DNA from: Roseiarcus sp963770275
GTDB lineage: Bacteria; Pseudomonadota; Alphaproteobacteria; Rhizobiales; Beijerinckiaceae
Length of the DNA: 64,000 nucleotides
Assembly (NCBI GenBank): GCA_963770275.1
Contig: CAVYPD010000034.1
Span: 124,001-188,000 of the forward strand
Reading direction: 5' to 3'
The notes below the pieces were generated by a model. The model was given only the letters and a program-made list of their open reading frames with translations, made no database searches and was not told the origin of the DNA. A program made the translations under genes and the position numbers. Of the stretch, positions 1 through 9,193 are shown piece after piece; within the stretch, counting starts at the first letter, position 1; each line of letters starts with the position of its first letter.

Positions 1-87
1 ACGCAATTGCTGGACGAGGCGTGCCCTAACAGGCGGCCGCATGCGAAGGACCTACGAAGACGATAAGGTTAGGCGCCTCAGGGAGTC

Positions 88-914
88 GTGAGCCTACGGC
101 GCACTTTCGTCAGGATGCGCACGCACAACGTCATCGTGCGGACTGCGCGTTCCAGGACTGCGACGCGCTTCGGGATGACCAGTGGGAGCGGCTTGAGGCG
201 TTTGTGCCTGGGGGCGCAAGGGCAAGCGCGGTCCCCGCACCAACAATCGTCGGTTTCTGAACGCCCTGCTGTGAATGGCGCGCTCAGGGAGTCGCTGGCG
301 CGATCTGCCCAGGCGGTTGGGCAGGCACGAGGCGGTGAAGCGGCGCTACTACCGCTGGATCGAGATGGGCGTTCTGGACGAGATCCTCGGCCCGCGTTGG
401 CGCGCGAGGCCGACCTCGAATGGCTGATGATCGACTCGACGATCGTGCGGGCGCATCAGCACGCCGCCGGCGCTCGCCGGCAAAAAGGGGGGCGGATGCC
501 CAGGGTCTTGGTCGCTCCCGCGGAGGCTTGAGCACCAAAATCCACGCCGCGGGCGATGCATTGGGAAATCCGCTGCGCCTGATCGGATCGCCGGGACAGC
601 GCAACGACATCGCCTTCGCGCACGAGCTCGTCGAAGGCCTCGTCGCCGATGTCATCATTGCAGATAAGGGCTACGACGCCGATCACTTATGCGACAGGAT
701 CGCCGAAAGCGGCGGCCAGCCCGTCATCCCGCCCAAGCGGAACCGCACGCTCAAGCGTCCCTACGACGCCGAGCTCTACAAGGAGCGCAACATCATCGAG
801 CGCTTCTTCAACAAGCTCAAGCAGTTCCGCCGCGTCGCAACACGTTACGACAAGCTGCTCGCCAATTTCATGGGCTTCGTCAAACTCGCCGCTATCGCTA
901 TCCGGCTCAAATAG
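88..914 (+). pseudogene. IS5-family (IS427-like) transposase remnant, several frameshifts
   Basis: This is a DDE transposase relic spread over three frames. A region near 174-230 reads like the start of an IS5-type protein (DDQWERLEAFVPGG), a region from 275 continues it (MARSGSRWRDLP), a third frame carries the first catalytic Asp (WLMIDSTIVRAHQHAAGA, near 418-470), and the C-terminal half (ADKGYDAD, then RNIIERFFNKLKQFRR) ends at 914. The last switch, at the A5G6 run 482-492, resembles the programmed -1 slip of IS427-type elements, but the earlier switches need at least two unprogrammed indels, so the element is probably dead. I could not identify its terminal inverted repeats. Confidence 0.8.
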
Positions 915-1068
915 TTAAATCGTCACTACAGCCTAGCACTGGGCGGCCGGCGACGTCGGGTCGATGAGACGGGAACGGCGTGCGCAGTTGAGATCCACAA
1001 GGCCGGCCGCAAGTATCAGGCGATCGCGAAAAGCTAAGGCGCGAGTAGTTCGCCCGCCACGGACACGA

Positions 1069-1368
1069 TCACATTCGACGGAACACCGCGCTCAGATTGT
1101 TTGGAGGCATTTTGGTGATAACCGGAGGCGAGACCCAACGGATTGCGCCATCGCCGCGACCGCTTCGAGGTCTCGTAGACCCCAGTTCGGGTTGCGATCG
1201 CGAAGGCTGCGATCGAATGCTTGGTTGCTCGGGGCTGTTGTGAACCCTTCGCGTTTGTGTGGACCGTAGAGATATAGCGGCGATCTCGAAGGGAGTATCG
1301 CAGCCGCGCCTGTGATCAATCCGACAGTCGCCTCCCAAGGTGAGATGTGGATCATGTTGACGCAGATA
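1069..1368 (-). pseudogene. DUF938 SAM-dependent methyltransferase, C-terminal half (split by IS630)
   Basis: Reading the minus strand from the IS630 edge gives CVNMIHISPWEATVG and then SPLYLYGPHKREG and NPNWGLRDLEAVAAMA, which match the C-terminal half of DUF938 class I methyltransferases. A frameshift near 1130 is needed to reach the family's usual ending (MPPNNLSAVFRRM, stop at 1069). The N-terminal half lies on the other side of the insertion at 2535-2842, in the same orientation. The gene is therefore interrupted and also carries independent frameshifts. Confidence 0.8.
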
Positions 1369-1392
1369 ATACCAAAGGCTCTGGTTGCTGAC
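1369..1392 (+). repeat. IS630 left terminal inverted repeat
   Basis: ATACCAAAGG at the outer edge, followed by a diverged middle and GCTGAC at the inner edge. It pairs with 2511-2534 in inverted orientation. Confidence 0.7.
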
Positions 1393-1454
1393 TTACCTGG
1401 GGATTCCCGAATCGGGGCGGGGCTGATTTAAGTTGGCGCGGGAGGATTCGCGCC

Positions 1455-2524
1455 ATGCCTTCAGCGGTCAGATTACGAGAGGACTATTCGGCGGAAGAGT
1501 TGCGCAGGCTGGCCCGCCGGTCGAAGGACGTCAATCAGAGCCGACGGCTTCTGTCATTGGCAGGGGTTCGAGGCGGAATGGACCGAGGGGCGGCCGCGAG
1601 GATCGGCGGCATGGACCGCCAGACACTGCGCGATTGGGTTCACCGCTTCAACGCCTCGGGTCCGGAGGGGCTTGTCGATAACTGGACGGAAGGCCCGAAG
1701 CCTCGCCTGTCCAACGAGCAACTGGCGCAGTTTGCGCAGATCGTCGAGGCTGGCCCGGAGCGCGAGAAAGACGGCGTCGTGCGCTGGCGGCGTGTCGATC
1801 TTAAGCGCGTCATCGCCGAGCGGTTCGGCGTCGACTTCCACGAGCGCTATGTCGGGACGCTTCTGAAGAAGATCGGCTTCTCCCACATCAGCGCAAGACC
1901 GCGCCATCCGGCGCAGGATGAACGAATCGTCGAGGCGTTCAAAAAAACTTCCCCCGCGCGCTGACGGCTCATCTCGACGGTCTGCCCGAGACGACGCCGG
2001 TCGAGATAGGGTTCCAGGACGAGGCCCGGATCGGCCAGAAGAACGGCCTCGTTCGCCAGTGGGCCCGGCGCGGAACGCGGCCCATACAGCCGGCTGACCA
2101 GCGATACGACAACGCTTATCTGTTCGGCGCGATCTGTCCGGCTCGCGGTGTCGGAGCGGCTCTCGCCTTGCCCTACGCGGACACCGACATGATGCAGCTT
2201 CACCTCAACGAGATCTCACGCAATGTCACTGAGGGCGCGCACGCCGTCCTGCTGCTCGATCGCGCCGGATGGCATATGACAGGCAAGCTCGCCGTGCCTG
2301 AAAACATCACGCCGATTTTCCTGCCTTCGCGAGCGCCGGAGCTGAACCCAGTCGAGAACGTCTGGCAATATCTCCGCCAGAACTGGCTCTCAAACACCGT
2401 CTTCGAAAACTACGACGCGATCGTCGACGCGGCCTGCGACGCATGGCGAAAGCTCATCGCCCAGCCCGAACGGATTACATCCATCGGAATGCGAGACTGG
2501 GCTCACATCGGTCAGCCCTCATGA
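1455..2524 (+). CDS. IS630-family transposase, two frames joined by a -1 shift at A7
   Basis: The first frame (1455-1964) carries the helix-turn-helix part of an IS630 transposase (DRQTLRDWVHRFNASG). The second carries the DDE domain, with the Asp in GFQDEARIG, the Asp in LLLDRAGWH and the Glu in PELNPVENVW, all present. The frames meet at a run of seven A at 1941-1947; a -1 slip there gives a continuous FKKNFPRALTAHLDG sequence. Single-tRNA slippage on AAA runs is known in several IS630 members, so this may be programmed and the enzyme may be functional. A fixed one-base mutation would look the same. Confidence 0.85.
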
Positions 2525-2534
2525 CCGTTGGTAT
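2511..2534 (-). repeat. IS630 right terminal inverted repeat
   Basis: Read inward on the minus strand it begins ATACCAACGG and ends GGGCTGAC, the partner of 1369-1392. The transposase stop codon overlaps its inner edge. Confidence 0.7.
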
Positions 2535-2842
2535 AATCCCGTCGGCTGATGCGATTGGCCAAACCGAATGCAAAGCATCCAGGGCAACGGGCGCGCGTAC
2601 ATTCGTGACACCTGTGGCCTTCACCCATGCGGCGACGCTCAGCCGTGCATCGGGATCAGGATCCGAAGGTTGGAAACGAGAGCCGCAAAATTTTTCGCGA
2701 AATGGACGATATGCTCGCCTGAGTCGCTTGCGATTTCAAGGATGACGCCCGTCATCGGCAGGGCATCGCGACGAACATCGAGAATGAAGTCGCGATCACG
2801 AAGTGTCGCCGGCGCATACTGGCGGTCGTCGCTCAGGGCCAT
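2535..2842 (-). pseudogene. DUF938 methyltransferase, N-terminal half (split by IS630)
   Basis: The minus strand opens with RQYAPATLRDRDFILDV and the SAM-binding motif I-like VILEIASDSGEHIVHFA. After a one-base loss in a T run near 2670 the family sequence resumes in another frame (FQPSDPDPDARLSVAAW, then TNVRAPVALDALHSVWP), running into the IS630 edge at ASADGI. The continuation is at 1368 and downward. Two lesions, the frameshift and the insertion, make this a clear pseudogene of a cytosolic SAM-dependent methyltransferase of unknown substrate. Confidence 0.8.
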
Positions 2843-2883
2843 TTAAGGAGCGCGCCGAGTCGGCTATTTGGCCAGAGCTGACA

Positions 2884-3906
2884 TCAGTCCGCGATCAGCT
2901 CGTCATGTCGCTTCGTAAAGGGCCTTTCGACTTTGCCCAATGTCGGCGCGGACTCGTGCGTTGGCGTTACCGGTTCGCCCGCTCGAACGGCGCCCGGCGA
3001 GGTACCGAAACGCTGGCGGAATCCGCGGGCAAAATGCGTGTAATCGTGAAACCCGCAGGCGTAGGCAATCTCGCTGAGAGGCTGACCTGTCTTCATCAAT
3101 GCGCGGCGTTCGATCAGACGCGCGGCACGATCCAGTCGGCGCGAGGATATGTAGTCACTGCAGGTCGACCCGCGGACCGTGAACAGCTTCTGCAAATAGC
3201 GCAAGGAAATTCCCGTCTCGGCAGCCACCTCGCGCGGAGAGATGTCAGGATCGGCAAAGCGGTCCTTGATGATGCCGCAGACGCGCCCGAACAGCTTATC
3301 GTTGTGACGTGAGCAAAGCGGGGCGGCCGGTCCAAACAGTGCGCCAAGGAGATCATAGACCACCAGACGCATATAGTCGTCAGCCGACGCGACCGCCGGT
3401 TCTACATTGCCGACAGGGTCAAGAGCGAGTTGACTGAGTATGCGTGCCGCCTGCCCGTGCCCGCAACCGCAGGTGCCACCTTGCGGCTCGCAGCCGAGAT
3501 GCGACACCAAGTTCTGGCGCGGCAACTGCAGGCCAAGCCATTGCGCTTGCTGGACCCCAACTAATGTCACGGGTCTCGTGGAATCGAGCAGGACGAGTTC
3601 GCCAGCAGCGGCATTTACAACTCGGTCGTTCTGAATGATTGTCGATCCGCCCGTCAGCTGAGCTACGACGAAGTAATACTCCATGTCATCACGGCGAATG
3701 TCCAGCTTCGTCCGGTCAACGCGGACAGTGTCGCAGGCGAGATCCACCGCAGCGAACCCGAAGACGCGCCGCGGGCGCACCCTGCCTGCGAAGATGTTGG
3801 TTCCGCGAACAGGACTAAAACACCCAAAATTCTCGCGCAGTGCAGCTATGAAACCGTCATAATCCAATTTTGGAGCGTTGAGAAAATCATCGTTTGTCTG
3901 CACCAT
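2884..3906 (-). CDS. AraC-family transcriptional regulator
   Basis: This is a 340-residue regulator. The first two thirds resemble the AraC-binding-like sensor domain, and the C-terminal 100 residues form the double helix-turn-helix: SPREVAAETGISLRYLQKLF for the first, and LSEIAYACGFHDYTHFARGF with RQRFGTSPGAVR for the second. I chose the ATG at 3906 because GGAG precedes it; an upstream GTG at 4032 would add 42 residues. Its 5' side faces two palindromes and a truncated SDR gene on the plus strand, so it may have controlled that divergent gene. The ligand cannot be told from sequence. Confidence 0.85.
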   Translation of the reverse strand: MVQTNDDFLNAPKLDYDGFIAALRENFGCFSPVRGTNIFAGRVRPRRVFGFAAVDLACDTVRVDRTKLDIRRDDMEYYFVVAQLTGGSTIIQNDRVVNAAAGELVLLDSTRPVTLVGVQQAQWLGLQLPRQNLVSHLGCEPQGGTCGCGHGQAARILSQLALDPVGNVEPAVASADDYMRLVVYDLLGALFGPAAPLCSRHNDKLFGRVCGIIKDRFADPDISPREVAAETGISLRYLQKLFTVRGSTCSDYISSRRLDRAARLIERRALMKTGQPLSEIAYACGFHDYTHFARGFRQRFGTSPGAVRAGEPVTPTHESAPTLGKVERPFTKRHDELIAD

Positions 3907-4088
3907 CAACTCCGCAGGGAAATAATCTTGCGAACCTATTCGTATGGATTGTAATGGCCCGGGCCGAAGCCACGGGCAGACGTTGACCAAGCGATATGGC
4001 CCCGAGATAGGCCCCGCGCAACTCTGCGTCACGCCACATCACACCTTTGTGTCAACGCCGCCGGGGCGCCAGGCGGTGCGGCCACGCA

Positions 4089-4106
4089 GTGCGTACTGGT
4101 ACGCAC
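4089..4106. promoter_or_regulatory. perfect palindrome, candidate operator
   Basis: GTGCGTACTGGTACGCAC: 8-bp arms around a 2-nt centre, in the divergent region between the AraC gene and the SDR remnant. Perfect dyads of this size usually mark binding sites of dimeric regulators such as TetR or GntR types; the protein is not identified. Confidence 0.55.
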
Positions 4107-4121
4107 AACAGGGCGCGGTCG

Positions 4122-4138
4122 CCTCACGACTCGTGAGG
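4122..4138. promoter_or_regulatory. second perfect palindrome, candidate operator
   Basis: CCTCACGACTCGTGAGG: 8-bp arms around one base. Its centre is about 33 bp from that of the first dyad, roughly three helical turns, but the sequences differ, so they need not bind the same protein. Confidence 0.55.
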
Positions 4139-4260
4139 GCCAGTCGCCTAGATTCCGATCTTTCGCAGTCACGCGTTGCAGAGATCGGAGACAAGCTTCC
4201 GAGCTGCGGATCAAAGATCCAGATCATTCTATGTCAACCACTACGGAAATGAAGATTACA

Positions 4261-4326
4261 ATGACGCTAAGGGGAAAACGGGCTCTTGTGACAGGAGCGA
4301 GCAGAGGTATTGGCACGGCTACCGCC
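4261..4326 (+). pseudogene. 5' remnant of a short-chain dehydrogenase (SDR) gene
   Basis: An ATG at 4261 opens MTLRGKRALVTGASRGIG, the N-terminal beta strand and TGxxxGxG cofactor loop of an SDR. The similarity stops after about 22 codons, and the frame runs on without a stop into the signal-peptide gene that follows at 4393. The rest of the SDR is missing from the window, which indicates a deletion joining the SDR start to unrelated sequence. Confidence 0.7.
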
Positions 4327-4392
4327 GGCCCGCCCGTCGCAACGCTTCTCCACGCTTACGGTTTTTATGCCGCAACCCAAAGGAGATCGGCA

Positions 4393-4719
4393 ATGTCGAT
4401 CCGTAGCATGCTTGTTGCCGCAGCATTCGCCTTGGCCTGTCTGGAGGCCGCCCAAGCCGAGGGCTTGCGTCCGATTGATGCCATGAGCATCGACCTTGGC
4501 GAAGTGTCCGGCGTCGCCTACTACACGGTCGAACGCGACGGGTTCCATGTCGTCACGACCCTTGCACAAGGCATGTCGGGAACGCCGATCCGGATCATGT
4601 CTGTTCTTGCGCCAGGTCAGCGTGTGACTTTCTCAACACCGCATCAGGTTCGCGCGCTCGAAATCAGTCGAAACGGCGATAGTGTCCTCATCCGGAACGT
4701 GAACTCGGTCTCGAACTAA
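4393..4719 (+). CDS. small secreted protein of unknown function
   Basis: A 108-residue protein starting at the ATG at 4393, which has a strong AAGGAG ribosome-binding site about 9 nt upstream. The first 22 residues are a Sec signal peptide (MSIRSMLVAAAFALACLEAA, cleavage expected after AQA). The mature part of about 85 residues is rich in beta-prone stretches (VAYYTVERDGFHVVTTL, QRVTFSTPHQVRALEISRNG) and has no cysteine. I do not recognise a named family. The frame is open upstream back to 4231 only because an SDR start was fused to it; the SD-backed internal ATG is the better start. Confidence 0.65.
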   Translation: MSIRSMLVAAAFALACLEAAQAEGLRPIDAMSIDLGEVSGVAYYTVERDGFHVVTTLAQGMSGTPIRIMSVLAPGQRVTFSTPHQVRALEISRNGDSVLIRNVNSVSN

Positions 4720-5160
4720 ATCTCGGGCCAATTGGCGCCGTCGCATCGATTAGAAGGCGATAGCACTCGTCGTGACGTCGCCGCGCCCGTGCGGCCAACG
4801 CAGCCACGCCGGGTGCGGCGGCGTGCCGAGCTCGCCCAGCATGGTTCCGAAGTTCGTCGCAAGGCGCGCGGCGTCACGGCGACACCGAGCCTCGCCTCGA
4901 CCTGCCGCTTCCATTTCGGCCAGTTCTGCAGGCTCACGCCCCTGCGCCGGCTAACACGAGCAGATCAGGCTCGCGCGGCCCAAGCGTCTCCAGAAGCTTC
5001 TCGGCAACGGCATGACGACGTGGTCGGCATCAATCGTGCGGGTCCGACGTTCTTTCGTCGCGATCCAGGCAGCGTCCACATCATATCTCCGAGGTCTATC
5101 TCGCGCCATTTCGCAAAGCAGCCTTCGTTCAGCCGTGTCCCGCTCATCAGCATCATCCTG
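4716..5160 (-). pseudogene. tyrosine recombinase (integrase) catalytic-domain relic
   Basis: On the minus strand, 5156-5050 reads MLMSGTRLNEGCFAKWREID and WTLPGSRRKN, typical of the first Arg box of phage-type integrases. A second frame gives VVMPLPR near 5000, and a third, from 4937, gives NWPKWKRQVEARLG and TPRALRRT, the HxxR-type region (PRALRRT here). The blocks are in the correct order but in three frames, and no N-terminal core-binding domain or terminal Tyr is evident. This is a decayed C-terminal fragment, distinct from the integrase at 11168-12336. Confidence 0.65.
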
Positions 5161-5357
5161 GGATCGGGCCAGGATGGCTCGCTTGCAAGCTGCTCGCCGA
5201 CTTACCGCAACGGCCATAAGCCGAAGGGAATATGGTGCCGGCAGTGCTGACGGAACTTGGTAAGGGCTCCGAGACACTCGGGACCCGACGGCCAGTTGGT
5301 CGCGGCAGTCCGACCGTCGAGGTCGGAGCGAAACGAATGCCCGGGGGCTGGCCGTGC

Positions 5358-7257
5358 TCAGTCCTCCGGCAGCCCGGCCTTGATCGGAGGCCTTCAAGCA
5401 TACCCGGCGCCGAATCGATAAAGGAAGGTATGTGCGCGTGAAACCACGCCACGGAGAGTTGTGGATTCAATTTCATCGCTTCCGCCATCGCGGCCGTCGC
5501 CTCCGGCATCCTGTTGGCCGCTGCGTAGAACGCCGCGAGGCAAGCATAGGATTCCGCCGTGCGATACCCCCGAGTCGATGGCTTTGAGGCCTTCCTGGAT
5601 CGCCGCATCGTAACGAGTTAGCGCCAGGAGCGACCTTCCTATTTCCATATGCCATATTCCAATGTTTGGATCGCGTGGACTGATCCTCATGGCCTGTTGG
5701 AGCTCGGATATCGATTGCTCATAGTGGCCGAGCAACATTTCCCCGACGGCCATGGGCCAGTAGCCCCAGGGAAAACTGGGATTGGCGCGAAGCGAGGCTT
5801 CAGCCTCGGCAATGATCTCGTTCGCCGACGCCGTGTCGTTCGATCTCGCCTTGAACATGATCAGGAGGGCCTTGGTAAAATGCGCTCTGGCCTGGCTCGG
5901 ATCGAGAAGAAGAGCTTGGTCAGTCCGCTGCATCGCTCGCGCGTACAAATCCGCGCTTTTGTCGGACGAACCGAAAGCAGCCTCCACCGCGTCGATCCTA
6001 GCGGCGCCCGCGAGCGCGTCGGCGTTGTTCGGATCGAGAGTCAACGCTTGCTCAAATAAGTCTCGCGCTTCGTCAGAAGAGGTTTTCGTGGCGAGTTGGT
6101 TGAGAATCGCCAGACCACGCATGGTCAGATCGATGGCGTCGGGATCCCGTGGCCGATCGTGCAAGCTGCGCTGGGCTTCGGCGTTCACCAGCTCGACCTG
6201 AAGCGTGCGGGCGAGGCGCACGACCACTTCGTCCTGAAGTTTGAAGAGGTCCGCGACGTCGTCCTCAAATCGATCCGCCCAGACTTGCGCGTCGGATTCC
6301 GCGTCGATCAGCTGCGCGTTGACGAGCACCCGGTTCTGATCGCGCTGCACCGAGCCTTCGAGGACGTAGCGCACACCGAGTTCTTTGCCGATCGCCTTGG
6401 CGTCTAGGTTCTTGCCCTTGAAGGTGAAGGCGGTGTTGCGGGAAATGACGAAACTGTTGTGGAGGCGCGAGAGTTCGGTGGTGAGATTCTCCGTGACCCC
6501 GTCGGCGAAATAGTCTTGGGCAGGATCGTTGGAGAGGTTGGTGAAAGGCAGCACGACGATGGAAAGACGCGCCGCGCCGGGCGGCGTGGAGCCCTCGCCG
6601 GCCGAGGACCCACCACACGCCGCCGCCAATCAGGATAAGCAATGCGGCCACCGCTGCGGCGAGCGGAGCAAGCGCCGAACGCTTTTTCGGCGCGGCGGCC
6701 TGCACTGCCGTCGGGGGCTGTGCCTGTACGGGGACGCCGACCCGCAGCGCATAGACCCTTATCGGCTCGGCGATGTTCCTGAGTTGGATCTTGCCCAGAT
6801 CGGCGGCCGCGGGATCGAGCCGGCCCTTGACCTGGCGATACGCGTCCTCTGAGAGACAAATGCCGCCCGGCTCAGCAATGCCTTCGAGCCGCGCGGCGAT
6901 ATTCACACCGTCGCCCATCAGGTCGCCGTCGCTCTCTTCGACCACGTCGCCCAGATGAATGCCGAGGCGAAATTCGATGCGGCGCTCGGGCGACAGGCCC
7001 ACGTTGCGCTCGACCATGCCCTCCTGCACTTCGATCGCGCAGCGCACGGCATCGACCACGCTGCGGAACTCGACAATGGCCCCGTCGCCCGTGCGCTTTA
7101 CGATGCGCCCATGATGCACGGCGATGGCGGGGTCCATCAGATCGCTCCATATCCCGCGGAGCCGCGATAGCGTGCGATCTTCGTCAGCGCCGGCGAGCCT
7201 GGAGTATCCGACCACGTCCGCGACCAGGATCGCCGCGATCTTTCTGGTCTGCGTCAT
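5358..7257 (-). pseudogene. class III adenylate/guanylate cyclase with TPR domain, frameshifted
   Basis: The start at 7257 (ATG behind GGAGGA) opens a class III cyclase domain: AAILVADVVGYSRL with the metal-binding Asp, GRIVKRTGDGAIVEF, RLGIHLGDVVEE and GDGVNIAARLE. A transmembrane helix follows (near 6625-6680). The frame then changes near 6620; the next frame carries LSIVVLPFTNLSNDPAQDYF, a segment common in these cyclases, and TPR repeats. Further shifts near 5590 and 5380 are needed to reach the likely end (KAGLPED, stop at 5358). Three frameshifts make it a probable pseudogene of a membrane-anchored cAMP signalling protein. Confidence 0.75.
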
Positions 7258-7676
7258 TCCTCCGGCAGCCTTCGCGAAGCATTCACGCCTCGCGTCGGGC
7301 TCCAGTCCTTCCCCGTTGTCTCCACGAGCATATATCCTGGAGGGAGGTGGGGTGGTCGCGGTTTTCGATAGATTTGCTTGGCGAACAAGCTTTTCATATT
7401 GGGCGACCGATCTCTCTCCCGCCCACGACCACAAACATTTGAAGATCAACAATCGCTCCCTGCAAGCCGGCTACATCGTTGGGCAGTTGCTGACCGACCC
7501 GGCCGAGCAAAAACTCAACAATGACAGGGATCCGAAAATAAGGGCGCCGCGCCACGCGGTTATGATGCGCGTCACACTTCGGAGACGACTCGGCGGGGGG
7601 AGGGATTGCGGCGCTAAGCTGCCCAGCTGACCACGTTCCCGCCCGTACGGCGCCCAGACCTAAGGGAGCGCCGCAG
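7258..7676. other. intergenic stretch, no supported gene
   Basis: About 420 nt upstream of the cyclase gene. I see no ORF with family similarity and no clear hairpin with a T tract. It presumably contained the cyclase promoter. Confidence 0.5.
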
Positions 7677-8204
7677 TCAATCGCGAAGTCCATCCCAGTT
7701 GACGGCCAGCCCTACCGCGGCGTTCTCTTTCGGACTTGCCAACCAATACCCGTTTGCATGGACAAGTTCGAGGAACTGCTGAGCTTGCTCTTCGGCCGAC
7801 GAGCCAGCGGGTGAAATCGAGATATCTTGCAGGAACCGGGCTAACTTTGTTGTCGTCACGCAGATCATCGAAGCAGCCAGTTGCGACGAGTTTCTCCAAG
7901 CGTGCTTGGCCCCGTCTCGTACATCGAAGACGTCGCCTGGTCCAAGCTTCTCCCAGCGATCTCCGTTCAGAGCATCTAGGTTCCCGGACACCACGTAAAA
8001 CGTCTCTCTGTCGGCGTGACTATGCATCGGCACCACCGCCCCGGCGGGCAGGCTGCATCGAAGGACACAGTAGTCTCCTTCATTATTGGAAACTTCCGTG
8101 AGATACTCGTTCATCGGACGCAAATAATTCTGCGGGGAAAAGACTTCTTGGGCATTGATTGCGTTCGCCGAGCAACGATCGTTCAGATTGAGATTGTCAG
8201 ACAT
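7677..8204 (-). CDS. cupin-domain protein
   Basis: A 175-residue soluble protein with one beta-barrel cupin. Motif 1 is visible as GAVVPMHSHADRETFYVVSG (metal ligands H, H and E) and motif 2 as GDVFDVRDGAKHAWRNSS (the fourth His). The C-terminal 60 residues (SSAEEQAQQFLELVHANGYW) are probably helical. Single-cupin proteins of this size act as metal-dependent enzymes or small-molecule sensors; the substrate cannot be inferred, because neighbours on both sides are pseudogenes. The frame is intact, in contrast to its surroundings. Confidence 0.75.
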   Translation of the reverse strand: MSDNLNLNDRCSANAINAQEVFSPQNYLRPMNEYLTEVSNNEGDYCVLRCSLPAGAVVPMHSHADRETFYVVSGNLDALNGDRWEKLGPGDVFDVRDGAKHAWRNSSQLAASMICVTTTKLARFLQDISISPAGSSAEEQAQQFLELVHANGYWLASPKENAAVGLAVNWDGLRD

Positions 8205-8445
8205 CGTTAGAGACCTCTTGCATGATGCTGCAGGAAAAAAAACACTTGCAGGGGCCGCTCGACCTGTTGACCGCGGCAGTTTGACGCCATCACCAGAGAG
8301 CGATCAGACTCGCACAAGGATTGCTGTGCTAGTCCAATCACTCTCTTGGCGGATGATATCTAGAACAATGGGGGGATGAACGTGGAGTGCCTGGCGCGCC
8401 CTTTCTGATGCGGTGAGGCGCACTCTTTCAACGAACAGGGGCTCG

Positions 8446-9193
8446 TTATTTCAGCGGCGGCTGGGAAACACATCTTGATTTGCCGCTGTTGCAGCATTCA
8501 GACTTTTGCCGACTTCGAGTAAGATAAGCGGGATCAACGTCGCTTGCGACGCTATATTTTCCACCGCTGTGCTCGGAGGGCGGAAAGATGATCGAGCCGC
8601 CTTCGCCTTTGCATTCGATGCCTTTCGGAAGGCCCTTCACGGCGCAACCGATATCGCGTTCCGGCGGCCAGCAGAACAGAAGGTGAAGGCCGCCGCTCGC
8701 AGTCCTGTGGATGCGCGTCGGCGTCACACCGTAGTTGGCCGCGAGGGCTTGTCATGCAGCGATGCCGTCGTGGGCATGTGGCGGGGCGGCATCAACATCC
8801 ATCGCGAACACGCCAGTCCGGTGGCCCATGGGCACGGCGATGAGCGCGCTCGAGGGCTTGCCGAAGTCGCGGCCCACCACCACCGGATCGATCGTTGCGC
8901 TGTACACCCCATTTGAGCGGCTTCTTCTGCCCGACTGGGCTTACGGGGAATACTGGAACGCCGGCTTGCGCGAGCGTCAGCGCGGCGTCGAGGGTCGATC
9001 TAGCGCGCGAGGCGGCGGAAACCACCGCTCCCCATAACCCGGGATCGGACGCGATAGGGAAAGCCGCGCCCGCGTTCCAATCGACCTTGGCGGCTTTGCG
9101 CGCCGCGGTTTTATCTTCTCCCGTTATTGATTGCGGAACGTTTGACGCCCCAACGCTTGGTTCCGACCGCTTTGACTCAAGAGGCTGCTTCAT
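8446..9193 (-). pseudogene. bifunctional primase/polymerase (Prim-Pol) N-terminal domain, broken
   Basis: The minus strand from 9193 reads LTLAQAGVPVFPVSPVGQKK, the opening of a Prim-Pol domain. A second frame near 8890-8750 carries the middle (VVGRDFGKPSSALIAVP and GVFAMDVDAA, with the catalytic Asp-x-Asp), and the frame ending at 8446 carries RIHRTASGGLHLLF and GIECKGEGGSIIFPPSEHSG. At least two frameshifts are required, and the helicase half found in complete proteins is missing. The gene overlaps the upstream helix-turn-helix gene by 17 nt, the arrangement of a small integrative element. Confidence 0.75.

Larger units (their letters stand above)
1369..2534 (+). mobile_element. IS630-family insertion sequence
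   Basis: The element is bounded by imperfect inverted repeats: the left end starts ATACCAAAGG at 1369, and the right end, read inward on the minus strand, starts ATACCAACGG at 2534. The 24-nt ends share 17 positions by eye. It holds one transposase gene in two frames. Removing it joins the two DUF938 halves at a Gly-Ile-Ile-Cys stretch (GGGATTATCTGCG on the minus strand), as expected for insertion at a TA. One flank appears to have lost a base, so the exact TA duplication is not perfect. Length is about 1.17 kb, normal for the family. Confidence 0.85.

Noticed and set aside
7394..7693. 99-residue minus-strand ORF upstream of the cyclase
   Set aside because: No recognisable domain; overlaps the 3' end of the cupin gene by only a few bases but has no supporting start signal.
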